Position numbers and translations under genes: made by a program. From contig NC_068571.1 of NCBI RefSeq assembly GCF_025698545.1, positions 42,255,733-42,319,732 on the forward strand: 64,000 bases of DNA. The letters run 5' to 3'. The stretch is from Gossypium raimondii. Taxonomy: Eukaryota; Streptophyta; Magnoliopsida; Malvales; Malvaceae. Position 1 is the stretch's first letter. Each line of letters opens with the position of its first letter. Below the pieces are notes generated by a model. That model did no database searches. It was not told where the DNA came from and was given only the letters and a program-made list of their open reading frames with translations. This document shows, piece after piece, positions 1 to 11,550 of the stretch.

Positions 1-714
1 ACCAGAAAAAGCATGGATTAAGTTGAAAAAATTTGCCAAGTTCAGGGACTAAATGACTAAATATTAAGTTATTGGCCCGAATGAATGTGGCTACTACCGG
101 CTAGGCTTGGTTAAAGCCGAATCCACCAAATCCCAATGCCCGATTTACCCGTAGGCCTACACAGGCTTTCATCTTCCTCCTCAAAACACGAACCACCGTG
201 AGGATTGCAAATCAATAGCCAAGCCCCGTTACCAAAATGCTTCCTACAGCAGCGATTCCTCCGATAACGACTTAAAACATCGGGAGAAAAGAAAATTACC
301 AAATAAAATTCGAAGGAAAATCTCAAAAAAATCTCTAAGAAATGAAAATGGGAAGAAAAGTTGGAGTTGTTAAGTCTGGAGTTAGAAATTCAATACCCTC
401 TTCAAACCCCTCGACTGTCTCCCTTCCTCTCCGTTGTCAGGTACCTTTCTCTTTTCCCCCTTTTTTTTTTCTTGCTCTCTGTTTGTTTCTCGGGAAATCA
501 TTCTTTTTTATTTCTTCTACATTTTGTTCTTTCTCGAGAACCCGCAACTTAAAGGTGAAATCATTCGTAGACTTAATAATATAAAACTTTTTTTTATTTT
601 TTATTTCAAAATAAAAATATAAAATAATAAGTTAATGTAACAAAAAATATACCAATACCAAATTTTATATAAAATCATAAAAAAAAAGTACTTTTAAAAT
701 TTGCTTTTACAAAA
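1..714. other. 5' flank, no firm gene
   Basis: I see no supported gene here. There is one exon-like stretch: an ATG at 342 opens 33 codons that run exactly to a possible donor (CAG followed by GTACCT) at 440/441, and polypyrimidine-rich sequence follows. It could be the first exon of a lost gene, but no downstream partner exon is evident and I recognise no domain. From about 560 to 715 the sequence is AT-rich and contains nothing recognisable. Confidence 0.3.
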
Positions 715-804
715 GAAAAAAAAACCCAGTACCCACTCTCGTCTCTCTTCTCAAACACGCCTCGTCTTTCTCTGCTTTGTATTCGATCCCTCTATCTTCT
801 TCCA

Positions 805-3410
805 ATGCGTGATACAAGTGCTCTCTTGCCTTCGAGTTCCCGACATACCATGAAATCAAATAAGGTAAAATTTTGAAACCCTAAAAATTAACTTGGATGC
901 TTTCTATTTGAGTCGAGATTTTTTTTGTTAACACACTTACACTGCTCTTTGTGGCATTGATGTGAAATTTGTTAACATTTGCTATTGAGGTCTTTAGTTG
1001 TGGCGGATGGTGCTGTCACTGCTATTTCAAACCGTCAAATAATCATAAAATAGTGGAATAGAACTTTCGGTTGTTTATAGAGAAAGTTGAAAATTTATGG
1101 AAATTGCTTTGAGACTTTCTTAAGAGATTGAAGCCTTTTATATGTTTTGTCATACTGTAAGAAGTGAAACTAATGTTTTAGTCAAGCTAATATGACTTGT
1201 TTTTGATGATTCGTTATAATAAACTTTTGGCATAGCATGAAGGTGATGAGGATCGCCATGTAGATGGTAAGAATCATGGAGCATATGAGGATACTGGTTC
1301 TGGTCAAGATAAGGATAATAATAGCAGTGGTGATGCTAATGCTGATGCTGATGGAATGGGTAATTGCAATGTAAATGGTGATGCCCTTGTTAATGTTGAT
1401 GACAAGGTGAATGATCGTGATGAAGAGAAGGGGGATGATGATGTAGCTAGATGTGTTAGAGGAAAGCATGCAGACTGCATTGTTGTTGATTGGTTAAATG
1501 GAGAGTATTGTTTTGAATGCAACAGCGGAAGCGGCCAGGTTTTGGTCTGCAGTGAAAATGGTTGCCCAGTTGCTTTACACGAGGCATGCATGACTTGGAG
1601 ACCCATATTTGATGATATGGGTAAATTCTATTGCCCTTATTGTTTGTACAAGAAAGAAGTGGCCAGGTTCAAAGACTTGACGACAGAAGCTATGTTGGCA
1701 AGGAAGGAATTGTCCAACTTTATATGTTTGAGAAGGGATAGTAGGAACAAAGAGCGGGAAGGGGAAACAGTAAGCATGAAGGGAGCAAGTGTTTCAACAA
1801 TGGCAAGGGAAGTGGGTTGTGGTGATTGTAGAAATGGGCTGAATGATGATGGTAAAGAGACTAGACATCGTAGTCAGGATGAAACACGGGGTGTTGATGT
1901 CATAAGGAAAGAACAATCCAATGAGCAAAACATCTCTAGAGCTCATGGGTTTGAAAATGTTGGGAACGGAGAAATGATGGAGGAAGTTGAAGAAGATTCT
2001 TCTGATAGTGGAGGTGATGACATTGGTGAGGGCCGACAGCAAAAGCAACCGTCCAGTTCAAGTGGTGTAGGAACTGTAGAAGAAACACAGGGTGTTGATG
2101 TCATAAGGAAAGAACAATCCAATGAGCAAAACATCTCTAGAGGTCATGGGTTTGAAAATGTTGGGAACAGAGAAATGATGGAGGAAGATATAGAAATTTC
2201 TTCTGATAGTGGAAATGCTGAAATTGGTGACGACCGACGGGAATTACGACCATCTAGTTCAAAAGTGCCTGTAATTGAAAGCTTTGAATTTGTATCACGC
2301 AATTTAGATGCCGAGACACTCGTCACACATCAAAAGCGTGACAAACAAAGAGCAAACAAGGCACAACCTCTGAAAGTTGTTTCACCAGAAAAGTCATCAC
2401 TTCAACCAAGTACCAGTGCAAAGAATATGAATGTGAACCAAGAGAGAAAAACTGTAGCAGTAAAAATATCTGAGGAACGCGCAAAATCAACTAAGCGGTC
2501 GTAAGTTGCTCTGGTTTTATATTTCATTCAAGGAAAGAAACATTCTAAAAGATTCATATTGCACGTGGCTAGTATCATACTTTGGATTTCGGTTTTCGTT
2601 AACTTCTTTTGCTCTGAAATTACCTTACTTTTTCATCTAAATTGCAGCTTGCTCCCAGTACTGGGTACTGAGAAACGTAGGAGACTACACTGGACAGCTG
2701 AAGAGGAAGATATGTTGAAGGTATGAATTTAGGGACACTTCATTTCTACCTTTCCCAAATTCTGTATTTGCTAACATGTATTAACTTCAATTGGTTAGCA
2801 TGCATTCATGTTTCCTTTCTATAGATGTGTAAGTTATTTTCTAAAAGTTTTCCTGCATCCTTTGCCAACTTATTAAAAGGATGCCTTTCCTCAGTTCCTG
2901 ATCTGACAAAGATCCCCTTAAGTTAAGAATATTTAAGTTCTCAGCTTCAGACATACACATGCACACCTGTATATTTTCCTCAGTAGTGGTTTTATGCTAA
3001 CAAAAAGATTTTTACTTGCTCTCTCCTATTCTTTATTTGAGCAATTGAAACAGACTTGGTGCAATATATCTTGAAGAGGTGAGGCATGCCTTTCTTGTGC
3101 CTTTTGCCTTTACCGGCACATGCCCGGGAAAAGGTGCCTTGCCTCCTGAAGTGGCCCGATTCATAGTTACTTATGCTAGATTGCAGGCCTCACACTAGTG
3201 TTTAGGCATGCGTGTTTCTTACAGGATTTCAAGAATTGATTTTCTTGACTTCAGGAGTTGGTCCATAAGTTCTCATCGCAAGTAAACAAAAACATCCCCT
3301 GGAGGAAAATTTTGGAACATGGTCGTCCTGTTTTCCACTCAACCCGTATTCCAGTTGACCTTAAGGACAAATGGAAGAATATCGTGGCCAAAGAGATCTC
3401 GAAAGGGTAA
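805..3410 (+). CDS. PHD-finger and telobox Myb-domain nuclear protein
   Basis: Four coding exons: 805-864, 1236-2500, 2648-2720 and 3255-3410, all GT-AG and in phase, giving about 517 aa. Exon 1 codes 20 residues and joins exon 2 at a codon boundary. A C4HC3 PHD finger lies at about residues 108-156 (CFEC, then CSENGC, H-x2-C, and CPYC). A long acidic, Ser-rich low-complexity middle follows. Exons 3-4 encode a Myb/SANT-like domain (RRRLHWTAEEEDMLK to the C-terminus) ending in VDLKDKWKN, the telobox hallmark of plant telomere-repeat-binding Myb proteins. Inference: a chromatin or DNA-binding nuclear protein that reads histone tails and binds DNA; the exact target is unknown. The stop lies within GGG TAA; a donor-like GTAATA overlaps it, so a further exon is possible but not needed. 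The middle carries a 67-codon in-frame tandem duplication. Confidence 0.85.
1881..2282 (+). repeat. In-frame 201-bp tandem duplication inside the PHD-Myb gene
   Basis: The segment starting at 1881 (GAAACACGGGGTGTTGATG) recurs at 2082 with a 201-bp offset, exactly 67 codons. The first part, coding GVDVIRKEQSNEQNISR, is nearly identical between copies; the second part (EMMEE, then a Ser-Asp-rich stretch) is more diverged. The offset keeps the reading frame. This looks like a fairly recent tandem duplication in the acidic linker between the PHD and Myb domains. Confidence 0.9.
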
Positions 3411-5100
3411 TAGGGGTACTAATTACAACGGAACAAGCAAGGTGATGTCTTTTTGTTGTGAATATGTCTGTCTTTGCCGTGATTATCTTTTACAGAGCAG
3501 ATAGGTGGCTCAATGTCTGATATGTGTAACAAGTAGAAGTTAAAGGTTTTGTGACACATTTAGATGTGCTTAAGTAGTTCTACGAGGTTATGCAGCATCG
3601 TTGACATGCAGGTAAATCTCCGGATTCCCCAACAGGAAATTGAAAGTATAAACAGTATTTTGGAATAGGTTAGCAGTTAGGATCTGTTCCATGTTATCAG
3701 CTATTGTAATACAGAACCATCTAAAATTATCATGCCCTTTGCCTTGTAAGAGTTTTGTTCATGTTCAGGGTCAGTTTTATGAAGTGTTTCATGTTAGCAT
3801 CTTGTATATGGATTTGGTAACTTTACAGAAGGAAAATCAAAGTCCGCGATAGTTCAACTACTTTAGGATCCCATAAACAATTATCGAGAAACCGGTTCTC
3901 GGTTCCCAGTTTTTATCCGGTTCTTGCCAATTCTTCAGATTTCTAGCTTTATATGGTATATACCATGTTGAACTGTTAGACCAATTGGTTCCTGGTTGAA
4001 CTGGTTTCAAGCGGTCTGGTTGAACCATTAGACCAATCGGTTCCTGGTTGAACCGGCTAGTCTGGTCTGGTTTCAACAACATGGTTCAGTTTCAACTGGT
4101 TTGGTCCGGTTTTATGTACCCCATTGAACCATGAGACCAACCAGTTCCCTGTTGAATCAGCTGGGCCAGTTCGGTTCAGATATCAGTTATTTGAGAATTT
4201 TAGCCTTGCAGGGTTTGAAGTATTTGTATGAGGCTGTATTATGCTGATGAGCTAAGCTCACGATGACGTAAACATGTCTAAAATGGTGCAAGTTTTGCCG
4301 TTGTCACAACCTTCACACCAAAGCAACCAAAAACAGAAAGTCAGCAAACCTGACTGACTAATTCAAGTCGAGTTTCTAATAAAAGATCGAAGACCAGACG
4401 TTAATTACATGAAATGCATGTATAGGTCTTAATTTGGTTTAATTGGCACAAACTTTTAATGTTTATCATATTTTGTAAACCTTTGTGCACCATGTTTTGG
4501 TTTAAATGTGTGGTCTTATTTAGAGTTATTTTGGTATAAGTAAGTAGTGTTAGATTGTTAGGTAATGATTAATTTTGTTGGTACCGTTTCAGATATAATA
4601 TATTCGTCATTGTTCTTGCACCCATAGTTTCATATTAGTAAGTTAGTGGGAAATTTAAAATAAAAATAAAAACCATTTTAGATCATCTTAATTTGAAATT
4701 AAGTAAATTAGTCTCTTTTTTTTTATTTTAAGTAATAATAACAAAATTAGTTCTTGATATTTATATATTTTGTTAATTTGATCTTGATTCTAAAAATTTA
4801 ACAATTTTAACTTCAACATTATTATGTTTATAAAAATATTACATGTTAAATTTGTTAAATCATGATCAAATTAATAGAATGTGTAAATATGATAACTAAA
4901 TTTGTTATTATACTAATCAAATTTATGTAAAATTGTTGAAAAACAATGACGGTATAATCAATTATCTTTAATTGCTCGCTTTCAAAATTGATAATCCTTT
5001 TACCTAAAAGAGAAATTGTACTGTATTCAGAATAGAAGTTACAGGGAAAATTAAAAGAAGGAAAACCGAGTTTTGTATTAATGGATGAAGTTGTTTTACC
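3411..5100. other. Intergenic; 3' flank and degenerate repeats
   Basis: This holds the 3' flank of the PHD-Myb gene, then from about 3858 to 4180 a run of degenerate units rich in GGTTGAACCGG and GACCAATTGGTTCC. The clearest pair starts at about 3967 and 4019, a spacing of 52 bp. AT-rich sequence with no gene follows to 5100. The GGTTCAACC-type repeat is a familiar kind of plant dispersed repeat; I cannot assign it to a family. Confidence 0.6.
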
Positions 5101-5181
5101 ATTTGAAGTTGACATCAAACACAGAGGGAAAAAGTAAAATGATATTGCTTATCTATAAATGGTATCTTTTTTAAGTTAGAA

Positions 5182-5313
5182 ATGAAAAAGAGGAAATTAA
5201 GGGAAAGAGGAGTGGCTGCTGCATATATGCTTTCTGATTACTTATTTTAATGTCTTGGTGCTTTTATCTATCAGTTCCATATGAAGAAATCCCTCCGTTT
5301 TCAGCTTTCCAAG
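5182..5313 (+). pseudogene. Unit 1 of small secreted-peptide array: broken signal-peptide exon
   Basis: This aligns with the signal-peptide exon of the intact unit at 8905-9019. It shares the upstream TATAAAT (5154-5160), the AAGAGGAG stretch, the TTGGTGCTTTTATCTATCAG segment and the exon end CAGCTTTCCAAG before GTTC. In the frame matching the intact unit it reads KRSGCC, is soon interrupted by a TGA, and ends with PPFSAFQ. The start codon is not in that frame. Homology with the intact unit continues into the intron (about 5440-5490). No second exon follows before unit 2, so this is a 5' remnant of a duplicated gene. Confidence 0.7.
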
Positions 5314-6109
5314 GTTCAATTCTTTTCCCTTTCTAATAATTTTGGTTTTTCTTTTTTTTCTCCATCTAAATTTTAAATTTATCTATAAATATTAAGATTG
5401 AATTTTGAAAGTCTCACTATCGTATTAAATGTCAATTTAAATATGACAGGGTATATTTAAAATAAATGGATCAAACCGTAAATGTATAAACAAGGGTGAA
5501 CTAGAAATTCAATTTTGAGGGCTAAAATAAAATTTTAAAAATTTAAAGGTTGAAAGTAAAAGTAAAAATTTTATACACATAAGGTTTAAATTGAATATTT
5601 TATAATTGGAAGGGACTAAAGTTGTGTTGTCCATTTAAAAAGGTGGCCAAGGCCCTATCCCTTAGCTACGGCCATGCGCCAATACTTGCTATGTAGATAA
5701 TATGAATTAAAGGTGTTTATCAATGCTTTTCTTAAATCAGATCGGTCGTCGAATCGATGAGGTCATCGGTTCGTTAGTGGTAGGTTAGCCCATTGAATTG
5801 AGTGGAGTCATGGTCTTGGTTCGTCACTATCGTTATTGGATTCTCTCTTTTTAAAGAGAATTCAAATGTTGATGATGTTACCATTGAAATATTAATGTTG
5901 CAAATAAATCAAAAAAAAATTAGACTAATTGTAAAGAGATCCTAACTTTAGTTAAAAGTAAAAAAATGTCACGTGTTAACCACACAATAGGCAAATGTGT
6001 CATGTCAACAATTTATTAGTGGATTAATAGAATTTTCAATGACAATTACTGATTGGAATAATTTTCATAATTAGAGCAATTGTATTGACAAAAGAAATTA
6101 AAATTACTA

Positions 6110-7233
6110 TTTTAGGATAATTTATTTCACGTTTTGGTGCTTTTATCTACCGACTTTTAGCTTTTCAAGGTTGAAATCTTTTTAACTTTCTTTTTAATTT
6201 TAGGATTAATTGTATGATTGTATTCAACTTTCTTTGAGATTCTAAATTATTCTCAACTTGAACTGATGAATTCAAATCTTGGCAAGTTCGAGTTTGATTC
6301 AAAATTTAGAGCTCGAAATTTAGTTTAAACTGGATTGAATATTTATTTTTAAGCTTGAATTTAGCTTAATATATAATTAATCTTGGGAAACTCAATTAAG
6401 TTTTTACGTATTCAAGTTTGAGATTAACTCGATAATTAAGCTTAAGGTTAATAATATATATTAATGACAATAACATAATTTAATAATATAAAATTTTTCA
6501 ATATTGAAGATGAAAAGCTTAATAAGGTTTGGGAGCAATTCAAACCAAGTATTACTAAGCTCAAATTTGATTCGAGTAGCTCAAACTCAGCTTCATATTT
6601 CCCAAGTCTAATTTGAGCTTTTTCAATTTGAACAGTTGAACTCAAGTAACTTGCGAGCATTTATATCTCATTTACACCCCTAATTTGTATTGTATCAATC
6701 GAGCTTTTTTTCTTCTTTGTTAAATATAAATATTAATAATCTAGAGATTAAATGTCAATTTGGATTTAACATAAATGTTTAAAACTCAGGATCAATTTAT
6801 AATCAAATGCATACTTACCACAAGAGCATTTTAAATTCGACATATTAGAAAAAAAAAATACAGTGATATTAAAATTTATGAGGGTCTTTTTATAATATAA
6901 ACATATTCCAAACTGTCGGTTTAGTAAATACACGTATATTAATAATTTGATCCATATGTTTTAATTATATTTTTTAAAATAATATTAAAATTTAAATAAG
7001 AATTTAAAATCCGGACTTTTGTCTGAAAATGTTTGATGTAATTAACTCAAATTCAAATTTGCATATAATACTAATTTGATTTCAAACGCCACTTTACGAC
7101 AGATAATTTGGTTGCTCAAAGCTCGGTCTGTCGTAGCCTGCAGCAGAAGAAGGATCCGGTACCTGGTACACCGCCACCACAACAAAATACACCAGTGCAT
7201 ATGAGGCTTCGGTCCCCTCCAAAACCAACCTAA
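6110..7233 (+). pseudogene. Unit 2 of small secreted-peptide array: truncated exon 1, open exon 2
   Basis: Exon 1 (about 6110-6169) keeps only its 3' part (FWCFYL, then TTTTCAAG before GTTG) and lacks about 20 bp found in unit 3, so the signal peptide is lost. Exon 2 (7103-7233) is open: after the acceptor CGACAG it reads DNLVAQSSVCRSL, then QQKKDPVPGTPPPQQ, and ends RLRSPPKPT and TAA at 7231-7233. Differences from exon 2 of unit 3 are often synonymous and indels keep the frame, so it was under coding constraint before or after the duplication. A foldback element (6234-6682) sits in the intron. It could still be expressed from another upstream exon; none is visible. Confidence 0.7.
6234..6682. 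mobile_element. Nonautonomous foldback element, GGGTGTAAATGAGC-ended family (copy A)
   Basis: A copy of a repeat rich in GAGCTCGA and AAGCTTAA motifs. Its right end reads CTCATTTACACCCCTA and it contains the AACATAATTTAATAATATA core shared with the copies at 12.2 and 14.0 kb. The left end is degraded. It lies in the intron of peptide-array unit 2. Ends of the AGGGGTGTAAATGAG type are common on plant MITE-like elements; superfamily not determined. Confidence 0.6.
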
Positions 7234-8850
7234 ACCACCGTAGCCGGCAGAAATATAACTTGAAATTTGAAAAAAAAAAAAAAAAAGATTATGAGGAGCT
7301 ACTTACTTTATGCATCAAAATAAAAACTCCCCATTACAAGCATTTTTCATTGTTATTTCTTCCCTCTGTTTGTCATTAATTATCAGTTTTATATGTTTAA
7401 TGGAGTAGTAAGACCAAATATTTACCATCTGTCTTTTTTAATAATTACTTAAGTTTAACTATTATATTTTTAATTACAATAATTAACGTAAAATATTATT
7501 TTTATTTTAATTATTTAATATAATTAAAATATATCAATTTGTCAATTTAAATACTATAATAGAAAATTTTCAAATAATAATTAAAATTTAATATATTTAA
7601 CATACAATATAATTTTACTTTCAGTAATTAATGTGCAATAATATTTAGAAATCGGTTCTCGGTTGTGAATGAAGCTTTGGCACAATCGACAAAAGTTGAG
7701 CTTCCAAATTTTTAATATTTGGGTTTGAGTTTATTTTGCGTAAATCATGCGTGGGTTTTGTCTATAGTTATTAAGTAGGTAATGTCTGATTTATGTTTTG
7801 AAATGATTTAGTTCGTATACTTAATTTGATTATTTTTATAATTTATTGTCCTTTTCAAATGTTAAAATTTCAGTATTCATTAAGCAATAATTGTAAAATC
7901 TATTAAGTTGTGTTATTTCTAAAATTTGATATAGCAAGCACATTATCATATGAGTAATATTGTATCAACTTATTATTTCCATATATTACTCACTAAAAAT
8001 CAATATCAATTATGCGTTGAGATTGAAATTTTAAATTTGAAAAGTATAAACACTTAAAATGATCCAATTGAATAATATAGACTAAATCTATAATTGTATG
8101 TAGGCCTTATAAGCAAGTAAAACCTAAAATCGATCCGAACTAAGGTGTTTGAACGGTTTATGGAATGCAAGTTTAAAAATTGAAGTTACCTGAAACTGAA
8201 CCAAATTTTATTTTTTATTTAATATATTATTATTTTAAAATTTTTATTATATAGAAATAAAGATTTTATATTTAAAATATTGAAAGTAATTTATAAGTTC
8301 TTGAAAAGAATTTTAGAAATATTTTATGAAAAAGTTTTGAAATTTAGTCAAATAATATTTAAAAGCATAAAACAAAGCACATTTGATCAAAATAAGTCTA
8401 AATAATATTGAAAAATTGAGAATTGAACCAGCGGAATTGAGAATCATGATGAATAATTCATAAAATCTAAAAACCCAACTAAACCGAATTGATATCTCCC
8501 CTAATTGTATGCATAATGCATGCCGTATAACTAGTAATTGAATTTACCCAAATGAATTTAACTATTATCATTTGGGTCAAGATCAAAATTAATCATTTTG
8601 AAAAGTATAGGGACTAAGATTGATCAAATTAAAGTATAGTGGTTGAATTCAAGACTTTCACAAAACACAAGAACTAAAAGCAAAATTTAACCTAATCAAA
8701 ATAGAAGTCCCTGGGAAATAAAGCCTTGCAAGTTGAAGTTCTAGGCTAAGACTTTTCGATATTCATAAAAAAAGAAAGAAAAGCTGAAAATTCGAATGGC
8801 TTACTATTTCAAGTTCACATTAAGAGAGGAAAAGTAAATTGTTTTTGTCG
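7234..8850. other. Spacer between peptide-array units
   Basis: About 7234-7390 is still homologous to the sequence downstream of exon 2 in unit 3: both read on to AAGCATTTTTCATT and TTCCCTCTGT, then TGTCATTAATTAT. This is probably the old 3' UTR. The rest is AT-rich with no coding potential that I can support. A cluster of GGAACCGG-like short repeats appears near 8140-8480. Confidence 0.5.
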
Positions 8851-8851
8851 C

Positions 8852-8858
8852 TATAAAA
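8852..8858 (+). promoter_or_regulatory. TATA box of the intact secreted-peptide unit
   Basis: TATAAAA lies 47 bp before the ATG at 8905. The same position in the sister units holds TATAAAT (5154-5160 and 11959-11965), so the box is conserved across the array. Transcription would be expected to start near 8880-8890, which leaves a very short leader and excludes the out-of-frame ATG at 8876. Confidence 0.55.
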
Positions 8859-8904
8859 TGGTTTTTAGATTTGTTAATGAAAAAAGAAAGCCAAAGAAAA
8901 ACTG

Positions 8905-10043
8905 ATGAGAAAAAGGAGCAATTGCACCATTTTTGCTTTCTTATTTCTTTATTTATCATTTTGGTGCCTTTATCTCTCAGTGGTAGCTGCAACAATCCCT
9001 CTCTTTTCAGCTTTCCAAGGTTTTCTTTTTCGAATTAATTGCATCCATCGCGTCTTTTCATCGGTTTAGCCATTAGTTTGGGTGTTAAATGTTGGTATAA
9101 ATTTGATATACAGCTATTTAAAATACATGGATCAAAATTGTAAATACGTGTGTACTTACTATACCGGCAATTTGAATAAAAAAAAAGCATAATGACTTAT
9201 TTGGCCCTCAGACTTTGCAAAAAAGTCATTTTAGCTCTCTATTTATTCACATCTTTTTGCCCTTAAACTTGCATTGTTTATCAAATCACCCTAAAATAGA
9301 TAGAAAAGTTAACGTCGGTTAATTTTGTTGATGTGGCATACATGTGGATTGCTACATCAGCAATTAATTAATTTTTAAATGTTAAAAAATTCAAAATTTA
9401 TTAAATTTATTAAATTATTTAAACTTAATTAAAAAAATTAATTTTAAAAAAAAATTAATTGCTAACATGGATACATATGAATGTTACATCAACAAAGTTA
9501 ACAAACATTAACTTTTCCATCCATTTTGAGGTGATTTGACAAACAATATAAGTTTAAAAGCTAAAATAGGCGAAAAATCGATAAAGTTGGAGAGTTAAAT
9601 AAGTCATTATGTCATAAAATTTATTATTCTTCTATCACATCAAATATATTTAAATTGCATGGGCATTTTGAATATAACGTGTTAAAAATCATCATTATTT
9701 TTTATTTCATCAAATATATTTATGCAATTTGTAAGCGTCTATTTACTATTTGATCTATATGGTTTATATCATATTTAAATTAACATTTAACTCCTAAATT
9801 AATAGTTAGGCCAATAGAATGATTTAATTAATATAATATTCTATTTTGAATTTAAATTTTCAATGATAGTTTGGTGTGGTAATTTGATTTAATAAATACT
9901 CCACACCCACGGCAGAAAATCCGGTTCATCAAAGTTCGGTCCTTCGGAGTTTGCTGCAGAAGAAAGATCCGCAGCCCATTAAGTCGCCGCTACCAAATAA
10001 GCCACCGCAGCAAAGGTATCCATCCCCTCCGAAGCCAAACTAA
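8905..10043 (+). CDS. Small secreted proline-rich peptide precursor (array unit 3, intact)
   Basis: Two coding exons, 8905-9019 and 9916-10043 (115 + 128 nt, phase 1, GT-AG), encode 80 aa. Exon 1 is a complete signal peptide: MRKR start, a hydrophobic core (IFAFLFLYLSFWCLYL), and a likely cleavage after SVVAA. Exon 2 encodes a charged and proline-rich tail: ENPVHQSSVLRSLLQKKDP, then PIKSPLPNKPPQQ, ending RYPSPPKPN. There is no Cys after the signal peptide. The layout (signal peptide, variable region, short conserved Pro-rich C-terminus with basic residues ahead) resembles plant signalling-peptide precursors such as CLE, CIF or IDA, but the C-terminus fits none of them fully. Support: exon 2 of unit 2 shows many synonymous differences and in-frame indels. 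The intron carries a foldback element (9188-9611). Function unknown. Confidence 0.65.
9188..9611. mobile_element. Foldback MITE in the intron of the secreted-peptide gene
   Basis: Two arms of about 185 bp are inverted copies. Both outer ends read CATAATGACTTATTT, and inner matches include AAATCACC, GAAAAGTTAA, TTTGTTGATGT and GCAATTAATT. No clear target duplication flanks it. A related copy with a decayed left end lies at about 62935-63290. It has no coding capacity. Confidence 0.75.
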
Positions 10044-11123
10044 ACCACCGCAGATGAGAGCTACTTTCTGCATCAAAAGAAAATCTGAGTTTACAAGCAT
10101 TTTTCATTATTATTTCTTCCCTCTGTCTGTCATTAATTATTAATTTATTAATTTGCCATTGGTCTTTTTTGAAAAAATAATAAAATTCTTGAGTGGCATG
10201 TAATTTATTTTAGTATTATCATTAAAATATAGGATAATATAATTTTTTCTATCTATACTTTTTTTTTTTTTGCTTACTTTGGTGTTTGAACTTGACAACT
10301 AGATTCATTGGTTCCTAAAATTAGATTGTTTCAAAAGTTGATGATGTGAACAGAGTTTTTGAAACATTACTGGATTGGTTGGTTGAACTGATTGGATCGA
10401 GAATTAATCGGTATGCTAATCCAAATAAAAGGGTTAAATTGAAGAAATTATTCAAAACCGGTGAAAATCAAAAATTGGTATAAAAAATAGTAGTTGGACC
10501 GGTTTAATTTTTTTTAATTATGAGTTTTTAATCATTTATATAATTTTCGTTGCTTTAGCAATAGAATCGATCAAACCAATTGAATTGAGAATCAATAGTC
10601 TGATCGGTTCAACCACCGATCCAATTATTAGAACACTATACGTGACACTCTAAGATTGTATCAAGTCATCACCTAAAAATTTATATATATTTTTTTATTT
10701 TTCAAATGATGATGTGGGACACGGTCTTCACATCGTCAAACTTTTATATTTTTCATGTTCAGTGATTAAAATGAATCTAGTTGTCAAGTTTAGGTACCAA
10801 ATTGAATAAAAAATAAAGGTACTAAAGTGAACGTAATTGCTAAGTTTAAGGATAAAAAATTATATTATACCTTAAAATAAATATACAAGTATATTATAAT
10901 GAGAGGTTAACTTGAACCATAAATGATTTATGTTATTTGGAACTTTTTAATAGTTTTTTTTTATAACATTAATATCATTATAAATTGTTATTATATGATC
11001 TGCTCTTTTTGATACAATGCCTAAAACTATACATAACCTCTCCCAACAACCCTTAAATAGGAGGATAATACGTTTCAACGCACTCAAACCCACGTCCTCC
11101 TGTATTGACAACAATGCCAATAT
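10044..11123. other. Array spacer with a decayed foldback element
   Basis: About 10044-10150 is 3' flank homologous to that of unit 2. From about 10260 to 10860 lie inverted arms reading TTGAACTTGACAACTAGATTCATT on the left (with a gap) and AATGAATCTAGTTGTCAAGTTTAGG on the right. The same arms occur in the element at 34720-35115. GGTTGAACTGATTGG-type degenerate repeats interrupt the middle. No gene seen. Confidence 0.55.
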
Positions 11124-11550
11124 TAGAGGTGCTCATGGGCCAGGCGGCCCGCCCGAAATATGGAAGGGTTTGGGTAAAAATATAGGCCCGAAATATGGGC
11201 TTGGGCAAAAAAATGAGGCCCGATTAAAAAATGGGCCGGGCCTCGGGCACCACTTTTTTGGCACGGGCCCGGCCCGGCCCGAAATAATAAATATTTTTAT
11301 TTTTTATTTTTTTATTTTAAAATACTTTTAAAATACTTTTTTTAATTTTTTTAAAATACTTTTTTAATTTTTTTAAATTTTAAAATATTTTTAAAATACT
11401 TGTTTTAATTTTTAAAATAAATTTTTGGTATTTATTTAAAAAACGGGCCGGGCTTATGAATTTTTTCCTGGGCCGAGCCTAGGTAAAATTCTAGGCCCAT
11501 ATTTCGGGCCGGGCCAAAATTTTTTCCGGCCCAGCCCATGAGCACCTCTA
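11124..11550. mobile_element. hAT-type MITE with perfect 8-bp target duplication
   Basis: A 427-bp element begins TAGAGGTGCTCATGGGCC and ends GGCCCATGAGCACCTCTA once read through the decay. Its arms are GGCCCGG-rich. It is flanked by perfect 8-bp direct repeats GCCAATAT at 11116-11123 and 11551-11558. An 8-bp duplication with short inverted ends is typical of hAT elements. The AT-rich centre has no coding capacity. Confidence 0.9.

Noticed and set aside
1304-1606. Minus-strand frame opposite the PHD exon
   Set aside because: It is a shadow of the real plus-strand exon, which has the zinc-finger pattern and consistent splicing.
8905-10043. Assignment of the secreted peptide to the CLE family
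   Set aside because: The terminus R-x-P-S-P-P-K-P-N lacks the Gly, the Asn/Asp and the final His-Asn/His-His of CLE peptides and is shorter; only the P-S-x-P-x-P rhythm is shared.
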